DNA from: Ignavibacterium sp. | Lineage (GTDB): Bacteria > Zixibacteria > MSB-5A5 > GN15 > PGXB01 | Length of the DNA stretch: 64,000 nt | NCBI GenBank assembly: GCA_020724775.1 | Contig: DYGG01000001.1 | Coordinates: 197,672 to 261,671 of the forward strand | Direction: 5' to 3' | Shown: piece after piece, positions 10,617 through 22,100 of the stretch | Position numbering within the stretch: position 1 is the stretch's first letter | Layout of the letters: each line of letters begins with the position of its first letter | The notes under the pieces: generated by a model | Database searches by the model: none | Told to the model about the DNA's origin: nothing | Seen by the model: the letters and a program-made list of their open reading frames with translations, nothing else | Made by a program: the position numbers and the translations under genes

Positions 10617-11480
10617 TCAGATTTCTCTTTTCTTGAATAGGTCAGCCGTATCACTGTATCTGAAAACGGGACCATCATTGCAGACAAAAAGATGCCCGAA
10701 TTGACAATGTCCGCAGTGACCGATGCCGCATTTCATGTTCCGTTCTCCGGATAAAAAGATGTTTTCCTCGGTCAGGTCGCGCTTCAGAAGTTCCAGGACA
10801 GTGAAGCGCATCATGATTTCCGGACCGCAGACCATGGCAATAGTCTGCAACGGGTCGAAGGTCGCTTTAGGGATGAGAAGCGTCACAACGCCCACATTCC
10901 CCTGCCAGGAACCGGTGGAGCGGTCAACCGTCACCTGAACATCAAAGTCGAAGCGGGCGCGCCAGGTTTCCAACTCCTGACGAAAGAGAATATCATCAGG
11001 CGTACGCGCTCCATAATGGAGAATAATCTTGCCGTACTGTTCTCGATGAGCGAGAAGATGGTAAATCACGGGACGGAGCGGGGCCAGCCCGATACCGCCG
11101 GCGACGATAATCACGTCGTGACCTTTCGCATCTTCTACAGGCCAGGGTCGGCCGAACGGTCCCCGCACACCCACCAGGTCGCCGCGCTTGAGTTGCCGCA
11201 TATTCTTCGTGACAGTTCCGACAGCGCGAATTGTATGCACCAGAGTACGGCTGTTTTTGGGGTCGCCGCTGATTGAAATCGGCACTTCACCTACACCATA
11301 TATATAGAGCATATTAAACTGCCCGGGCTGAAAGGCGCAACCGGCGCCGTCGGAAGTTTCCAGGTCAAAGGTGAAGGTATCGTATGTCTCTTTGCGGATT
11401 CTCTCAACGCGAAAGAGATTCGGCATCCAGGGCTGCGACCGGTCTAAGCCCTCTTTGATTTTTTCAAGTGTTGTCGCCAT
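10617..11480 (-). CDS. hydG: Hydrogenase gamma subunit, FAD/NAD(P)-binding oxidoreductase
   Basis: Flavoprotein subunit that passes electrons between the iron-sulfur chain and NAD(P)H. The 287 residues follow the ferredoxin-NADP reductase plan: FAD-binding barrel ([39 protein letters not shown]), NAD-binding fold ([32 protein letters not shown]) and a C-terminal [2Fe-2S] site with [17 protein letters not shown]. The ATG at 11480 ([20 protein letters not shown]) fits the family and overlaps the cNMP-fold gene by 17 bp. NAD versus NADP preference cannot be read. Confidence 0.93.
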   Translation of the reverse strand: MATTLEKIKEGLDRSQPWMPNLFRVERIRKETYDTFTFDLETSDGAGCAFQPGQFNMLYIYGVGEVPISISGDPKNSRTLVHTIRAVGTVTKNMRQLKRGDLVGVRGPFGRPWPVEDAKGHDVIIVAGGIGLAPLRPVIYHLLAHREQYGKIILHYGARTPDDILFRQELETWRARFDFDVQVTVDRSTGSWQGNVGVVTLLIPKATFDPLQTIAMVCGPEIMMRFTVLELLKRDLTEENIFLSGERNMKCGIGHCGHCQFGHLFVCNDGPVFRYSDTADLFKKREI

Positions 11481-11925
11481 AGATATCCAACAATTGAAGT
11501 CTTGTGGCCTCCAGCCGTTCGGCAATTATCAGCGTGAAACGTTTCATAAGTTCGTATCCCAGGTCGTGATCTTCTTCCAGTTTGGAGCGCAGACATTTGC
11601 CGTCGAGCGCGATGGCACGGGTCAACTCCAGCGCCCGAGCATCAAAACGCCATTTATAGGGAGGCACCAGCCAGGACCAGCCAAGCACTTCTCCCTGCTG
11701 ACGGGTATGAATTGTAATCGGTCCTTTAATCGGCGAGTAAGTCTCGATAACTATTTTCCCCTGTCGTACGATGTAGAAATGGTCGGCATTTTCGCCGGTA
11801 CGGAATATGAATTCTCCCGCCTGGAATACTACATTCGAGGCGCAGCCGACAATCAACTTCAGATATTTCGCGTCAAGTCCTTTTAGAAAAGGATGCTGTG
11901 CCAGAATAGGTTCTAAAGTCTCCAT
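11464..11925 (-). CDS. Hydrogenase-associated cyclic-nucleotide-binding-fold protein without DNA-binding domain
   Basis: A 153-residue protein that is essentially one CRP-like effector domain: FLKGLDAKYLKLIV, AGEFIFRTGENADHFYIVRQGKIVI and GEVLGWSWLVPPYKWRFDARA. No helix-turn-helix follows, so it is not a CRP/FNR transcription factor. The usual phosphate-binding cassette is altered (GWSWLVPPYKW), so classical cAMP binding is doubtful. Genes like this are found inside group 3 hydrogenase operons in several bacteria, where a regulatory or assembly role is presumed. It is co-transcribed between beta and gamma subunits, 14 bp after the beta stop. Confidence 0.82.
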   Translation of the reverse strand: METLEPILAQHPFLKGLDAKYLKLIVGCASNVVFQAGEFIFRTGENADHFYIVRQGKIVIETYSPIKGPITIHTRQQGEVLGWSWLVPPYKWRFDARALELTRAIALDGKCLRSKLEEDHDLGYELMKRFTLIIAERLEATRLQLLDIYGDNT

Positions 11926-11939
11926 TTATCGCTCCTTAA

Positions 11940-13088
11940 TTAAATTGCTTTCGCTTTTACAGTGCCGCTGCGTATAGCCGCGACTTCTTCTGTTATATCA
12001 ATGCCGGAGGGACACCAGGTGATGCACCGTCCACAGCCGACACAACCGGAACTCCCGAACTGGTCATGCCATGCTGCCAGTTTATGGGTAAGCCATTGAC
12101 GATATCGCGCTCTCACCGAGGAACGGATACTCCCGCCGTGTATGTAAGAATGGTCGAGCGTGAAGCAGGAATCCCAGCGGCGCACTCGCGTTGCCGTCTC
12201 ACCGGTCAAGTCGGTATAGTCGTCAATATTGGCGCAGAAACAGGTGGGGCAGACCAGAGTGCAGTTGGCGCAGGAGAGACATTGTTTTGCGACATCTTCC
12301 CAGCGAGGATGCTCCGCATTAGCATAGAGCATCTCCTTAATATCAGCAGTGTCAATCTTTTTGGAAATCTTGCGCGCGGCCATCTGTACTGCCTCTGCCG
12401 CGGATTTGAGAGCATCGGATGTCGCTTTCTCAGATGGAACCTGCTGAAGTATAAGATTACCTCGTTCTGTCCCGGCCTGCGCCAGAAAATTGTGCTGCCC
12501 GGCATCTATCATCTCGGTCAGGACAATGTCGTAACCTTCGGCGGCGCCGGGACCGCTTTCCATAGATGTACAGAAGCAGTTGCCCCCCGGCTCGGTGCAG
12601 TTGACAGCAACAATAAGAATCTGCTCACGTCGCTTCTGGTATATCGGGTCGCGATACTCGCTCCCTATCAGGACCCGGTCAAGAATTTGCAGCGCTCTCA
12701 GGTCACAAGGGCGGATGCCAAAAAATGCCGTTGGTGATACCGTTTCCGCGGCCGCTGACACCTGAAATCCATTTCCGGTTCGTTTCGCTTCAAGAATGGC
12801 GGTTGAAGGTGGAAACAGGAATTTTTTCCATGAGTAGGGTCCCACTACGTACCCGAAATAGGCGTTATCTGACCGCCGCTTAATTCGATAATGCCCCCGG
12901 TTCTGTTCATCGGTCCAGCCGGCCGGAAGTTCTCCGGCTGATTTGATTTCGTCAATAACAATGGACTGGTCGCGGATAACCGGCGCTTGAATTCTAAAGC
13001 CGCCGGCGCCCAGCGCTTTCAATAGATGTTCCAAATCGTCCGCCCTTATAAGCCCGGGCGGATAATCATTCTTCGCCGAATTATTCAT
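11940..13088 (-). CDS. hydB: Hydrogenase beta subunit, 4Fe-4S ferredoxin type
   Basis: Electron-transfer subunit of group 3b hydrogenases, related to anaerobic sulfite reductase subunit A. The 382 residues have an N-terminal domain with [16 protein letters not shown] and [14 protein letters not shown]. The C-terminal two-cluster ferredoxin part has [16 protein letters not shown] and [17 protein letters not shown]. It is the first gene of the operon. The start at 13088 ([12 protein letters not shown]) has a GAGGAA ribosome site about 7 bases upstream. Some relatives reduce sulfur or polysulfide, but nothing in this sequence decides between H2 evolution, uptake and sulfur reduction. Confidence 0.92.
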   Translation of the reverse strand: MNNSAKNDYPPGLIRADDLEHLLKALGAGGFRIQAPVIRDQSIVIDEIKSAGELPAGWTDEQNRGHYRIKRRSDNAYFGYVVGPYSWKKFLFPPSTAILEAKRTGNGFQVSAAAETVSPTAFFGIRPCDLRALQILDRVLIGSEYRDPIYQKRREQILIVAVNCTEPGGNCFCTSMESGPGAAEGYDIVLTEMIDAGQHNFLAQAGTERGNLILQQVPSEKATSDALKSAAEAVQMAARKISKKIDTADIKEMLYANAEHPRWEDVAKQCLSCANCTLVCPTCFCANIDDYTDLTGETATRVRRWDSCFTLDHSYIHGGSIRSSVRARYRQWLTHKLAAWHDQFGSSGCVGCGRCITWCPSGIDITEEVAAIRSGTVKAKAI

Positions 13089-13546
13089 ATATCATTCCTC
13101 ATTGGAAAGAGGGGGAAAAGGAAACGCCTCGGTGCGGGACGATGGACAAACATAGTCATTTTCCTCAAGGCAGAATTATTCAAATTTCTTCCAAGAAGTC
13201 TAATATATCAATCGGCGGAAGGCAACTAAAATCGGAGCACTTTGTGAAATAATTCTCATACAAATTGGATTGAAATCCACCTGATTTACTCGTATTTACG
13301 CGACAATGTTAAGACAATTTGGAACTGTTACTTTATCTAAAGTATGATAATATATTAACAATCAATAAGATATAAAGTGTTATTCGGCCTGACAATGGGT
13401 CTCGGCAAAAAAAGAGGTAAAATCGCATTTGTGAGGTGGGTCGCGTGGAGCGCAAACAATATATATTAATTGCAGGAACAAGAAGAAATTAAAAACGCAG
13501 GAGACAACTCTCCTGCGTTGGACATTCAATTTCTCTTATACTTAGA
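13089..13546. other. AT-rich control region upstream of the hydrogenase operon
   Basis: No gene is seen. The stretch is clearly richer in A and T than its flanks and must hold the promoter of the minus-strand hydrogenase operon. On the minus strand TTGTTA, 16 bases and TAGATA form a weak promoter candidate near 13338-13365. A perfect 6-bp inverted repeat TGGATT-GA-AATCCA lies at 13266-13279. The looser palindrome TTTGT-N14-ACAAA overlaps 13241-13264. Either could be an operator. The terminator of the upstream peptidase gene occupies the far end. Confidence 0.4.
13494..13519 (-). terminator. Intrinsic terminator of the M28 peptidase gene
   Basis: A perfect 11-bp stem (13494-13504 with 13509-13519), GC-rich in the middle, with a 4-base loop. 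On the minus strand it is followed by a T-rich tract. It lies about 30 bases after the peptidase stop codon. Confidence 0.85.
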
Positions 13547-15853
13547 TCAGGGACAGATCGGCTCCGGGCCTGATTTATATAGATAGGTCAAAATATAAGT
13601 GGCATCGAGAATATTAGTCGAGCCGTTTCCGTTGGCATCGGCCGATTCCGGCGGTGACGGAGCGGCGCCCGATTTGTAGAGGTAGTTGATAATAAAGGTG
13701 GCATCAAGAATATTCACGCTGCCGCTTCCGTTGGCATCGCCGCAGATATAAGAGGCGCATTCGAAAGAGAGAATTGAGACGGCATCAACACCGGCTTCAA
13801 CCACAGAGCCGAGCCCATAATCGGAGGCTTCAAAGCGAATTCTCATGTTAGCCGTGGGGGAGACAAAATCGGAAACCCAGAATGAATGGGTGTACCATCC
13901 GCCGGACGCCTGCTGTGACGGTCCTACCGTTTCTGCCACCGTCCAGTTGGCGCCGTTATCGTTCGAAATGTAAATGATCATGACATCATTAAAGGGGTCA
14001 TTCCCGGCATTATTGGAGTACCACCGGGCGTAACTTATCAGAGCGTCATTGACTCCTCCCAGATTGATGACAGGGGATGTCAATAGAGTATTGCCATTGT
14101 CGATATCAGAATCGCCGGAAGCATTTCCAGTGAGATAGCAAAATCCGGAGCCGTCATAGTCGGCGGTTGGGTCGCCGCGAAGTCCTCCGCCAAGCGGAAT
14201 GCCGCGCTGCCAGTGTCCGGCGTCGGCGGTGCCGCTGACAGTCCAGCCTTTGTGCGTCTGAAAATTATCCTCGAATACGGTAAGAGAGGCATCGGCGACA
14301 ATAGCATGATTAGGCTCAACCGGATCGGGGTCAAAGTAGATATTGTTTTCGATATCACGCGCCTCTACATAAAAATCAACTTTTGTGAAACAGTTCTGCG
14401 CCGGTATGACCGCCTGGTAATGATTTGGTGACAACTCCACCATTGATACATCTATATAAGCCCCTTGATTCAGCGAATAATGCAGGCGGCCGCTCCCGGC
14501 GAGCGGTTCGGTTCCATATGTTCCGTTAGTGACCACTTCAAAGGTAGCCGCCTGATTGGGAGGGATTATCTGAGGAATGCCGGCAGGATATGAAAATGTC
14601 ACAGCCCCGGTAGGGGTGTAGATGTTATTTACCGTATATACGGTCGCCAGTGATGCCTTGACCATTCGGGTCATGTATTCAAAATTCATATAACTGGTGC
14701 TGTCAAGCGGTGAATGATACACTGTAGAGAAGTTGAATTCATGAGCAAAGGTGGCTTCGTACCCGTTCTGGATAAAAGGGTAATGGTCAGAGCCGCCGGA
14801 GGAGCCGCTGAGTATCCCGGTGATACCTACCAGCGAGCCAGCCAGCGTTTGCCACAGAGCAGTGTAGGTAGTGACCGGACCATGATAGAGTTTAGCCTGG
14901 GTGCTGTTGTTAAAATGCGCGATCATATCCATATTGAACATATAGACAATACTGTCGCCCCGAGCTTTGGCGGCATTGGCATAATTCCAGGAACCGAGCA
15001 AACCCTGTTCTTCGGCGTCAAATAACGCAAAGACGAAGGTCATTTTGGTATCCAGTCCGGAAAGAACCCGGGCCATCTCCAGGACACCGGCAGTTCCGGA
15101 ACCGTTATCATCGGCGCCGGGAGAATTGGAGACCGCATCACGGTGCGCCCCAACTATTATCTGATGTTGCGGGTCGACTGTGCCGGTTTTGACACAGAGG
15201 ACATTATGTGCCCAGACGGAATAGGTGGGTATGTAGAAACTATCCAGCAGGACGGAATCATATCCGAATTCCTGAAACTTTCCCACCATCCAGGCCGCGG
15301 CCGCCCGATTGGAATCGGTGCCGATATAGCGGCGATAAAATGCCTGGAGGCGGGACGTATAAGAAAAGAGAGAGTCCTGGCGCACCAAGCCAATCAGCGA
15401 ATCCAGAGAGATTTCCGCCTGCAATTGTGACAGGTCAACTGATGCCGAGGTTTTGAATTCGATTTCCAATTTCTCCGTCAGAATCGGGGCAATCTGCATC
15501 GGTTTCTCCACTGCAGGGTCAAACCGGTAAATCCGCAGGTCTCCCTCTTCATAGACCAATGGATAATTTGCAGTGTTGAGCCTGTCGAGACGGTTGTCCA
15601 GGGCAAGTTGGCTCTTATCTATGTCATTTGCCACGAGTTCGACAGACAGCCCGGAACTGAGGAGTCGTTCGGCCGAAAGTCCGTCAGCCACCACCAGGTA
15701 ACCGTCGTTTAATCGAACGACCGGTTCAATCCCTGCCAGACGAAGGGCTGTGGCTTCATTGCTGTTTCGGACCAGAACCTTGTACAGGTCGCCGGCAAAC
15801 GCTGCGCTGTCTAAGAATATAAAAGTGAGTATTAGATTTAGAAAGACTCTCAT
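13547..15853 (-). CDS. Secreted M28-family zinc peptidase with dockerin-like C-terminus
   Basis: A 768-residue exported protein. Residues 1-20 are a Sec signal peptide (LNLILTFIFLDSAAFAG). The M28 aminopeptidase domain covers about 160-420, with the metal motif VGAHRDAV (His237), SPGADDNGSGTAG, FALFDAEEQGLLGS, NMDMIAHF and GGSDHYPFIQNG plus a final AHEFNFSTVYHS. A jelly-roll-like region (about 530-700) follows. The last 65 residues hold two calcium-loop repeats of dockerin type (CGDANGSGSVNILDAT, SADANGNGSTNILDAT). A cohesin partner is plausible because the neighbouring giant protein has a cohesin-like domain. Role is probably extracellular peptide or protein breakdown. It stands alone, with its own terminator. 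Confidence 0.9.
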   Translation of the reverse strand: MRVFLNLILTFIFLDSAAFAGDLYKVLVRNSNEATALRLAGIEPVVRLNDGYLVVADGLSAERLLSSGLSVELVANDIDKSQLALDNRLDRLNTANYPLVYEEGDLRIYRFDPAVEKPMQIAPILTEKLEIEFKTSASVDLSQLQAEISLDSLIGLVRQDSLFSYTSRLQAFYRRYIGTDSNRAAAAWMVGKFQEFGYDSVLLDSFYIPTYSVWAHNVLCVKTGTVDPQHQIIVGAHRDAVSNSPGADDNGSGTAGVLEMARVLSGLDTKMTFVFALFDAEEQGLLGSWNYANAAKARGDSIVYMFNMDMIAHFNNSTQAKLYHGPVTTYTALWQTLAGSLVGITGILSGSSGGSDHYPFIQNGYEATFAHEFNFSTVYHSPLDSTSYMNFEYMTRMVKASLATVYTVNNIYTPTGAVTFSYPAGIPQIIPPNQAATFEVVTNGTYGTEPLAGSGRLHYSLNQGAYIDVSMVELSPNHYQAVIPAQNCFTKVDFYVEARDIENNIYFDPDPVEPNHAIVADASLTVFEDNFQTHKGWTVSGTADAGHWQRGIPLGGGLRGDPTADYDGSGFCYLTGNASGDSDIDNGNTLLTSPVINLGGVNDALISYARWYSNNAGNDPFNDVMIIYISNDNGANWTVAETVGPSQQASGGWYTHSFWVSDFVSPTANMRIRFEASDYGLGSVVEAGVDAVSILSFECASYICGDANGSGSVNILDATFIINYLYKSGAAPSPPESADANGNGSTNILDATYILTYLYKSGPEPICP

Positions 15854-16086
15854 AGGTGTGCTCCCAGGGTCATCAGGTTATTAATATCGCACAGACTGGT
15901 TGTGAGTGACGGCGCCATTTGACGGAAAAAGAACTTCGGACCTTGAATAAGAAAATAGAGGCAGATATTGGGGAATTGACAATCTGAGGCAACCAACTTC
16001 TCACTTTAAAAATATAGAGCAATACGCCTAATTGTCAAGGCAAATAAGCCCACATTGTTGCCGGTGAAGCAATTCTGCGTCAGAAA

Positions 16087-16114
16087 AAACGGCGGGACTG
16101 ATTTCCCGCCGTTT
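16087..16114 (-). terminator. Intrinsic terminator of the giant repeat-protein gene
   Basis: Perfect 11-bp stem (16087-16097 with 16104-16114) with a 6-base loop. Reading on the minus strand it runs straight into a T-rich tail. It starts about 27 bases after the stop codon at 16141. Confidence 0.87.
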
Positions 16115-16140
16115 CCATACCATCAATTTAAGTTCCCCTC

Positions 16141-19100
16141 TTACTTGAGGATTATCATTTTTCTACTGGCAACATAATCACCGGCGGAGAGCCGATAAAG
16201 GTAAATACCCGAAGCAAATCCTTCGGCATCCCATTCGATTCGCTGATAACCGGCTTCACTGAATCGTCGCCAGGTTTCGACTTTCTGTCCCAGAATATTG
16301 AAAATCTCCAGCGTCCATTCTCCTGCTTGAGGCAGGGCAAATTCGATAACGGTTTTGGGATTGAACGGATTGGGGTAATTCTGGTCCAGGGCATATTCGG
16401 TTGGCACAATGTTATCCGCATTGGCTTTTAAAATTGACCCGTAGTAATCGGCGGCATCAACCGCAACCAGTTCCGCGGCACCGTCATAACTGAGAATATC
16501 GCCGCTGCCGATTGCTTTGCCCCGCTCGAAACTGTAAATCAGGACACGGGTGATACCGTCACGATAAACATATTTCATTTCCATTCCGCTGGCGGCCGGC
16601 CCGAGGGCCGGGCGGGCTTCGCCGTCAAAAATCATCAAGAGGGCGCCAATGCTGGTATTAGTCTCCGCTTTCACGACTTTCGCCTCCGTATGGAAACGAG
16701 CGAATGCGTCAGGTCCCGGCTTTGCCAGAGGCTGGGCATCACCGACAATTACGCGCACCAGATAAACCAGGTCGGCGACGGAAAGTGTAATGCCGTCTCC
16801 ATTGACTTCAGTCGCGGCGATCTGTCCTTCCAAATTGACGGTAAAAGCGCCAAGACCATAAATAAAATAGTTGGTGAAGACCACGGCGTCACCGATTTCG
16901 TTGGGGACACCATTCAGGTTGATATCGCCCCGGGCGTCAATGCTGTCAGCACAGATAATATCAACGCCTCCGTTGATAAAATCGATACATCTAATCGGAG
17001 CCGGTTTGTCCGGACCGCCGCCGACCAGACAACTGTCGGGAGCGCCCAGGAAGGTGGGGAAGCGGTCATTGTAATCGGTGATATTGTTCATCTGGAAATC
17101 GAAGACATCCCGCGAAATCCAGAGGGTATCACCGCTGGGGGAGGCAATGCTGTTATCGCCGCAGTCCATCCAGAAAAACCGAATCGGCACAAACTGGCAT
17201 TCCAGATTGCGGTCATTGCTCACCAGGAAATCGATAGTTGCCATAGCGCCGACCCGTCCGTCAAGGAAACAGTCAGGGTGATAGGCGCCATTGTTGGTTT
17301 CGGCAAGGGCAACCAGCCTTAGAAGCCCTGAGGGACATCCGGTGCACTGTCCGGAGTAACCAAAGCGGTAGGTAAAGTATTCCCAGGCACACTCGGACAA
17401 GAGCGCCCCGGGAAGGACCACGCCGGGGTTCAAGGCAGAGTTGTCGTAAGCAATGAGAAAATCAAATCCACCGAGCGCTTTCCCGGAGCCGTTAAGAATG
17501 ATATTTACCAGTTTATGGTGCCCCTGGAGAACGTTATGCACTTTCTCAATCTGCACATGGATGCATTCATCAAGCTGAATCTCTATGCAAACGGTATCGA
17601 CATCGATGGCGCCACAGAGATCAGTAGCAGTGATAGTCAGGCAATAGGTGCCAATGGAGTCGATATCAACGCAGACTCGTCCGGTGGTCGAGTTATAGAT
17701 GCCGACGGGAGAAACCATCACCGAACTGAGGTTGTTGTCCTGGTCCGATACGGTAATATCGAAACAGAACTGGTCGGTATAGTCAAAGAACAGAGTGTAG
17801 TCGGGCGGACCGGTTACGACCGGGGCGCGATTGAAGTTGACCGTGACCATTGCGGTATCTCTATCCTTGACACTGCAGGCGTCGGTCGCCTCAAGAATAA
17901 AGGTATAAGTGCCGCTGTTGGAGGGGGTGAAGCAAATCTGCGAACCGTTGAATGTCCCGGGTCCGCTAACGAGCGAAACCGAGGTGATATTATTATCCGG
18001 ATCGGTCGCGCCGGCATTCCAGCAGATTTCGGCAGGGATGCACTGAAATAGATTCTGGTCGGCTCCGGCGTTCGCCACCGGGGCAAAATTGACATCAAAC
18101 TGCACGAAGAAGGAATCAATACAACTGACACCACAGGCATCGAGGCAACGAATAATCACCTTCCGGAATTCATCTCCCGAGGGAGTGTAAACCCAGTTGC
18201 CTCCCGAGAGAGAGCCCGGTCCGGTGACTATCTCACAATGGTCGAAATTGCCATCAGGGTCGCTGCCGCTGACCGGCAACGAAACCGGGCCGGGAGTGCA
18301 CTGGAAGAATTTATTTGTGTCCGGCGGCAGATTGCAAACCGGCGGGGCATTCAATGAGACCGTTATCATGGCTGTATCGCGGTCAGTCGCGGCGCAGGCG
18401 TCGGTTGCCTCGATTATGAAAGTGTAAACGCCGCTAACGGTCGGGGTGAAACAGATATTCCCACCCGTATATGTTCCGGGACCGGAAATAAGTGTGCAAC
18501 TGGTGAGATTGCCGTCAACGTCGGAGCAGGACGCCGCCCAGCAGATAGGCGCCGGAGAACATTGGAAGATATTCTGGTCGACGCCGGCATTCGCCGCCGG
18601 TGCGGTATTGAACGCCACCGTGATATTTATCGTATCCAGGTCAGTGGCGCCGCAGGCATCAGTTACTTTTCCAATGAAGGTATATATGCCGCCGACAGTC
18701 GGCGTGAAACAGATTTGGTTAAGAGCGGTGTCAATCGTACCGCCATGAATACCCGGCAGAAGTTCTTCCAGAGTTACATTGTTTTCGGGGTCAGTCACGG
18801 AATATCCGAAGCAAATTGCCGATGAGCCGCAGATGAAGAGTGAAGTATCGTTTCCGAAGGCGAATAACGGCGGCTGATTTATATCAACCGTAACCGTGAA
18901 ATTGTCTTCACAATATGCGCCGCAGGAATCAAGACACCGGATAGTGACATTGACCGTCTGGTCACCGGTCGGTGTGAAACACCAGTTTCCTCCCGATAGA
19001 GTCCCCGGGCCTGAGGAAATCTCGCAGCGAGCGAAGTTGCCGTCAGGGTCACTCCCGGATACCGGCAGACAGATCTGACCTGGCGTACATTGGAAAATGC

Positions 19101-22100
19101 TCTGATTGTCAGGTACCGAGCAGACGGGAGATTGGTTGAGGGTGACATTTATGATGACCGTATCGCGGTCAGTTGCGCCGCAGGCATCGGTCGCCTCCAG
19201 CACGAACATGTATGCGCCGTTAGCGGCAGGGGTAAAACAGATATTTCCGCCACTGTAAGAACCAGGTCCGGAAATAAGAGCGCAATTGGTCAAATTGCCG
19301 TTGACATCGGAACAGGAGGCGGCCCAGCAAACTTCGACCGCGGAGCAGAGAAGCAGGGTCTGGTCGGGGCCGGCATCTGCCACCGGCGGGATATTAACCA
19401 GCGCTGTTACGTTGATGGTATCGACGTCGCTCAGCCCGCAGATATCGGTCACTTTGACTATGAAAGTATATGTCCCGGTTGCAGGCGGAACAAAACAGAC
19501 TCTATTTTGAGCGGTATCGATGGTTCCAGGTCCGGTGAGGAGTTCTTCCAGAACAATATTATTATCGTCATCAGTCGTGCTGTACAGGAAACAGAGGGTG
19601 CTTCCGACGCAGGCGAACTGGTTCATATCATCGCCCAGAGCAACGGTGGGGGGGTCATTGAGATTGATATTATATGTCAGAGAGACGGTGTCAGCGCCGC
19701 CACAGGAATCGGCTACTGCCGCCGTCACGGAATAAGAACCGCTGGCAGTCGGATTGAAACACCATAATCCGGAACTGCTGACGGTGCCATTGCCGGAAAT
19801 TTTGCTCCAGGTCAAGGGACCACCGTTGATGTCGCCGGCCGAGAACTGGCGACAGACTGAGGCCGCAGCGCAGAGGAAAGTATCCACGGGGCTGGCCGGG
19901 TCGACTGCCACCGGCAGGGAATTGATGGTAATATCCATGACAATTTGGCAGGTGTCGGCGCCGCAGGCAGTGGATGCGATGACCGTGAGGACGTAGTGAC
20001 CACCGGTGTCGGCGGGGAAACAGACATTGCCGGAGTTGTACAAACCGATTGGGCTGACGGTGACAACTGCGCCATCACCTATAACACCGACAGGCGCACA
20101 AACCTGTCCGGGAAGGCAGATAAACTTTGACCCCGGAGAGAAACAACTCAATTGCGCCGCCTGACCGATATCTACATTGAATGTAATCTGACAGGTATCG
20201 GCGCCGCAGGAAGAAGCGGCGATTATGGTGATAACGTAGACTCCCGAGGTATCAGCCATAAAACAGAGTTCACCGCCGGAATAGGAGCCATAAGAAACCG
20301 ACACAGTTGCCGAGGCGGGAGTTATATCAATCGTCTGGCAAACTGTCTCAGGGCTGCAGAGTGACACCGAAAGGGGAGTAGCGGGGCAATCGATAACAGC
20401 GAATTGCCCAAAACTGATATTGGCGACAACGGTATCACGGTCGAAAGCGCCGCAGGAATCGGAAACATTGATGATGAATTGATATACGCCGCTTCCGGTC
20501 GGGGTGAAACAGACCTGATTCAGAGCGGTGTCGATATATCCGAAACCGGAAACCATAGTTTCGACCAGTTTATTTAAGCCCTGCGGGTCGGAAACAGTGT
20601 AACCGAGACAAACCGGCTGCGGCTGGCAAAGGAAAAGCGTTGTATCATTACCGAAGGCAATGGTTGGGGGGAGGTTCAAACTGACATTTACTACAACTGT
20701 GTCCCTGTCAGTAGCCCCGCAAGCATCCGAGGCTTCAATTACAAATGTGTAACTTCCGCTGCCGGTCGGCGTGAAACAGATATTTCCGCCGCTGAAGGTA
20801 CCGGTTCCGGAAATGAGAGTGCATCCCGTGAGATTGCCGTCAACATCACTGCACGATGCGGGCAAGCAGATAGAAGCCGGATTACATTGATAGAGCGATT
20901 GGTCGGCTCCGGCGTTGGCGACTGGCGGATTGTTGAGGGTAATATTGATGACACAGGTATCACGGTCGGTCGCTCCGCAGGCATCGGTCGCTTCCAGAAT
21001 GAAAGTATATGAGCCATTGGCCGAGGGTGTGAAACAAATCTGAGAACCGTTAAACGAGCCAACGCCGCTGACCAGTTGCACCGATGAAATATTGTTATCA
21101 GCGTCGGTCGCTCCGGCATTCCAGCAGACCTGAGTCGGCGTACACTGGAACAAGGTCTGGTCGGCGCCGGCATTGGCTATCGGCGCCGCATTTATGTCAA
21201 ACCTGACAAAGAAGGAGTCGATACAGGCGGCGCCACAGGCGTCAAGGCATTGCACTACCACTTTTCGGAATTCGTCGCCCGAAGGCGTATAGACCCAATT
21301 TCCACCGACAAGGGAGCCGGGACCGCTCAAAATCTGGCAGAGACTGAAGTTATTATCGATATCAGTCGCGCCCAGCGGCAAAGATACCGCCGTCGGGGTG
21401 CACTGGAAGAAACTGCTCGTGTCCGGCGGCATGACACAAACCGGCGCCGAATTGATGGTCACAGTAATTACCGCGGTGTCACGATTGGTCAAACCGCAGG
21501 CGTCGGTCGCCTCCAGTATAAAGGTGTAATTTCCGCTCGCCGTCGGCGTGAAACAGATATTAGTGCCGTTGTAACTGCCGACTCCGGAAATCAGAGTACA
21601 GGTGGATAGATTTCCATCCGGGTCGCTGCAGGAGGCGGGCCAGCAGACTTGAGTCGGGGCGCATTGGAACAGAGTCTGGTCGCTTCCGGCGTTTGCCACA
21701 GGCGGTCGGTTCAAACTCACTGTCACAATTATAGTGTCGGTGTCAATCGCGCCGCAGGAATCGGCGGCTCTTACTACAATAGTGTAGGTTCCGGCAGCGG
21801 CTGGCGTGAAGCAAACCTTATTAAGGGCGGTATCGATACTGCCCGGTCCGGAGAGCAACTCCTCCAGTGTGACGTTTCCTTCATCATCAGTAATGCCGTA
21901 ACTGACACAGATTGGCTGGGGTGAGCATTGGAAGAGTGACGAGTCATTTTCCAGAGCCACCACCGGCGCCTGATTGACTTCAAAGTGCACTGTGAAATTA
22001 TCTTCGCAACAGGCGCCGCAGGAATCCTCGCAGCGAACCGTGACGTTCACCGTTTGGTCGCCGGTCGGAGTATAGCACCAGTTGCCACCGCTGAGAGAGC

